Notes under the pieces: generated by a model
Told to the model about the DNA's origin: nothing
The model's database searches: none
The model's input: the letters and a program-made list of their open reading frames with translations, nothing else
Program-made: the position numbers and the translations under genes
Part shown: in pieces, positions 62,341 through 64,000 of the stretch
How positions within the stretch are numbered: position 1 is the first letter of the stretch
Layout of the letters: each line of letters opens with the position of its first letter
Assembly: GCA_001683735.1 (NCBI GenBank)
Contig: LUGG01000002.1
Coordinates: 620,001 to 684,000, forward strand
Length of the DNA: 64,000 bases
Direction of reading: 5' to 3'
From: Grifola frondosa
Taxonomy: Eukaryota; Basidiomycota; Agaricomycetes; Polyporales; Grifolaceae

Positions 62341-63270
62341 GTGAAGCCCTTCCTGCAGGCATTCCACCAAACACAGCTATTACAGTCTGTGAAGCTCACT
62401 GAAGATGAGCAATGGAATTCCGCGGAGGTGGCAACCACCACCATCCTTCCCCACCTCCCTCCCCCATATTCTCACTATCATTGCGGAACCCAGCAAGCTG
62501 CGTGGGCCGACAGCGCTCGACAAATGAAGCACCTCCGCATCGAGGAGTGCAGCTATTTTGCAGTGCCGGTGAGTCTCAACATGCTCATACTGCTCATCGA
62601 GTACCTCAAGATGAGTTCAAGATGCCGCTGTCATGCTCCCTGGCCAACCAGGACATCAAGATGCGGATTCGCAAAGACATTCGGGCGCGCCTGCATCCGA
62701 TGTCGGCACTCAACGCGCCCATACCTCGACATCCCTTTGCTGGATGAGTTCCCGCATAGCACGGGCACACGCCATGACACCCATGCCGAAGGCGGGTTCT
62801 CCTCCACCTTCGGACTCATGTCCCTCGATGATCCGAACATGCTCGCGGGCCTCGCGGGTGACGGCACGCCGTTCTTCTCTGGCATCCCGACGTACTCGCC
62901 CGTCAATGGCACGCACCTCAACGTGATGAGCATGGCAACGCCGATGCAGGACGCGGTCGCACAGGTGAAGGGTGCGGCAGGGTGCGAGGCGCACGAGACA
63001 CGCAAGATGCGCGAGTTTTAGAAGATGTACCTGTGTACGCCACTGAGCGGCCCTCCTGCTGATGACCCCGATGGGCCCTGGGCAGGCACTCAGCGTGGGG
63101 CGGCTGTCACCCTCGCGGCGGCACTTGCACGTCGCGTCGCTACCGAGCCTAACGACACCGCAGGCGCTTGCGGGCTCGGACGGACACCACTTCGATCTCG
63201 CATTCACTCCGAGCAACAGGTGGCACCACGACGCAGGCAGGTTCTCATCGGCGTGGATGGCGCTGCATGA
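62341..63270 (+). pseudogene. Decayed unrecognised gene
   Basis: Protein-like stretches appear in several frames: AFHQTQLLQSVKLTEDEQWN then AEVATTTILP, DEFKMPLSCSLANQDIKMRI then RKDIRARL, DTHAEGGFSSTFGLMSLDDP, NVMSMATPMQDAV, and KMYLCTPLSGP. They look like pieces of one multi-exon regulator-type protein. The frames shift between pieces. At 63019-63021 an in-frame TAG interrupts an otherwise continuous frame (REF, stop, KMYL). Further fragments (LHDAEDLKSYEQVVLARKVH at about 63260-63320) lie beyond in another frame. I cannot name the family. Decay by substitutions and indels is the best reading, though indel errors may add to it. Confidence 0.4.
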
Positions 63271-64000
63271 TGCAGAGGACCTGAAAAGCTACGAGCAGGT
63301 GGTGCTTGCGCGGAAGGTGCATGTTCGTCGAAACGGGACGCTGGAATTGGACGAATTCCCCTGCAATGCAAAGCTCCTAAGAAGCCAGAATTTGGTGCGT
63401 TTTTTGAGTTTTGCCATGTCCGCCACTGATGCGCCCGACAGCCGCAACCACAGGCATTCACGGCGTACGGTGCGGGCGGACAGGAGGCGACTCTGTGCTT
63501 CAAGATACGTACATGGACAACGGAGACGCTTCTTCACCTGTTACTCATGGCAAGCCTCAAGTCCGCCCCAAGGAGAGGACTTTGGCTATGCAAAGTCAAA
63601 TCGAGCAGATGTATGTCCATTTTCATCTGTAGCCCATTCATCTATTGAGTATCTGTGACTTTTAGAATGTGTACTAGCCTCCTCCGGTCCCTTGGTCCTC
63701 GTGCCAATTCAAGTTCATTATGGGTCACGCGTTATCCTCGGGTTCCACGAACAGCGAAAGCGAGCAGCCAGCACGTCAATGCCACGCTGGTCATTTACGC
63801 TTTGGACGTGGCGGCCGGTTACATTTCGATCATTGCGTCGTCGACCATCGACCACCTTCACTGACTACATTCGGTCGGTGTTCCGAACGTCAGTCGCTCT
63901 TCGACGAGACTGACCTGCCAGCTGAACATTCCGTGTCACACCAAGCCGATGTATCGCACCACAGTGCATTGGGCAAGGCAGACCGTGCACGCACGTATGC
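63271..64000. other. Window end, no supported gene
   Basis: Possible continuation of the decayed gene before it (fragments to about 63360), then nothing recognisable to the window edge. Confidence 0.3.

Overview
The window is nuclear DNA of a filamentous basidiomycete, most likely an agaricomycete. Most genes are split by many short introns of about 45-80 nt with CTNAC/CTGAC-like branch sites. The gene content includes families typical of that group: a DyP-type peroxidase, a glyoxal-oxidase-type copper radical oxidase, a GH71 alpha-1,3-glucanase and M35 peptidyl-Lys metallopeptidases. This placement is inference from gene content; no taxonomic marker was tested.

Layout. 1-0.4 kb: a broken spermidine synthase fragment (-). 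0.55-5.5 kb: WDR59/Sea3 (+). 6.1-6.9 kb: an orphan gene (+). 7.4-9.8 kb: UTP7 (-), sharing a promoter of about 200 bp with IES6 (+, 10.0-10.7 kb). 12.2-12.7 kb: a small cysteine-rich secreted protein. 12.7-16.4 kb: no gene seen. 16.4-18.8 kb: PUF6 (+). 19.3-24.0 kb: DNA2 (+). 26.1-26.5 kb: a small C2H2 protein. 28.1-30.1 kb: a secreted polyamine-oxidase-like flavoenzyme (+). 32.5-35.8 kb: a DyP peroxidase fused by splicing to a von Willebrand A domain (+). 36.7-39.0 kb: a copper radical oxidase (-). 40.2-41.9 kb: a LanC-like protein (-). 42.6 kb: tRNA-Gly(GCC) with an intron (-). 43.7-44.5 kb: 3-hydroxyanthranilate dioxygenase (-). 46.2-47.6 kb and 58.9-60.7 kb: two paralogous C2H2 regulators in opposite orientation. 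48.4-51.1 kb: RAD17 (-). 51.5-53.2 kb: GH71 glucanase (-). 54.2-55.6 kb and 56.6-58.3 kb: two M35 metallopeptidases (+), the first broken and the second with a repeated C-terminal tail. 62.3-63.3 kb: a decayed unrecognised gene.

How the genes relate. Housekeeping genes (WDR59, UTP7, IES6, PUF6, DNA2, RAD17, LANCL, HAAO) are interleaved with secreted or oxidative accessory genes. Two predicted H2O2-producing oxidases flank a H2O2-consuming peroxidase at 28-39 kb. ACGCG (MluI-box-like) elements lie upstream of DNA2, RAD17 and both C2H2 paralogs, suggesting shared G1/S control. The paralogs also share an unusually conserved promoter block.

The most unusual items are the DyP-vWA fusion, whose junction intron carries a stop codon that would yield a stand-alone peroxidase if unspliced, and the M35 protease with six 14-15-residue tail repeats. 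Several otherwise well-conserved genes (UTP7, the oxidase, GH71, both M35s, C2H2 paralog 2, DyP-vWA) each carry one or more 1-nt frame breaks, often in short homopolymers. Consensus sequence error is a serious alternative to real pseudogenisation, and those gene models should be read with that in mind.
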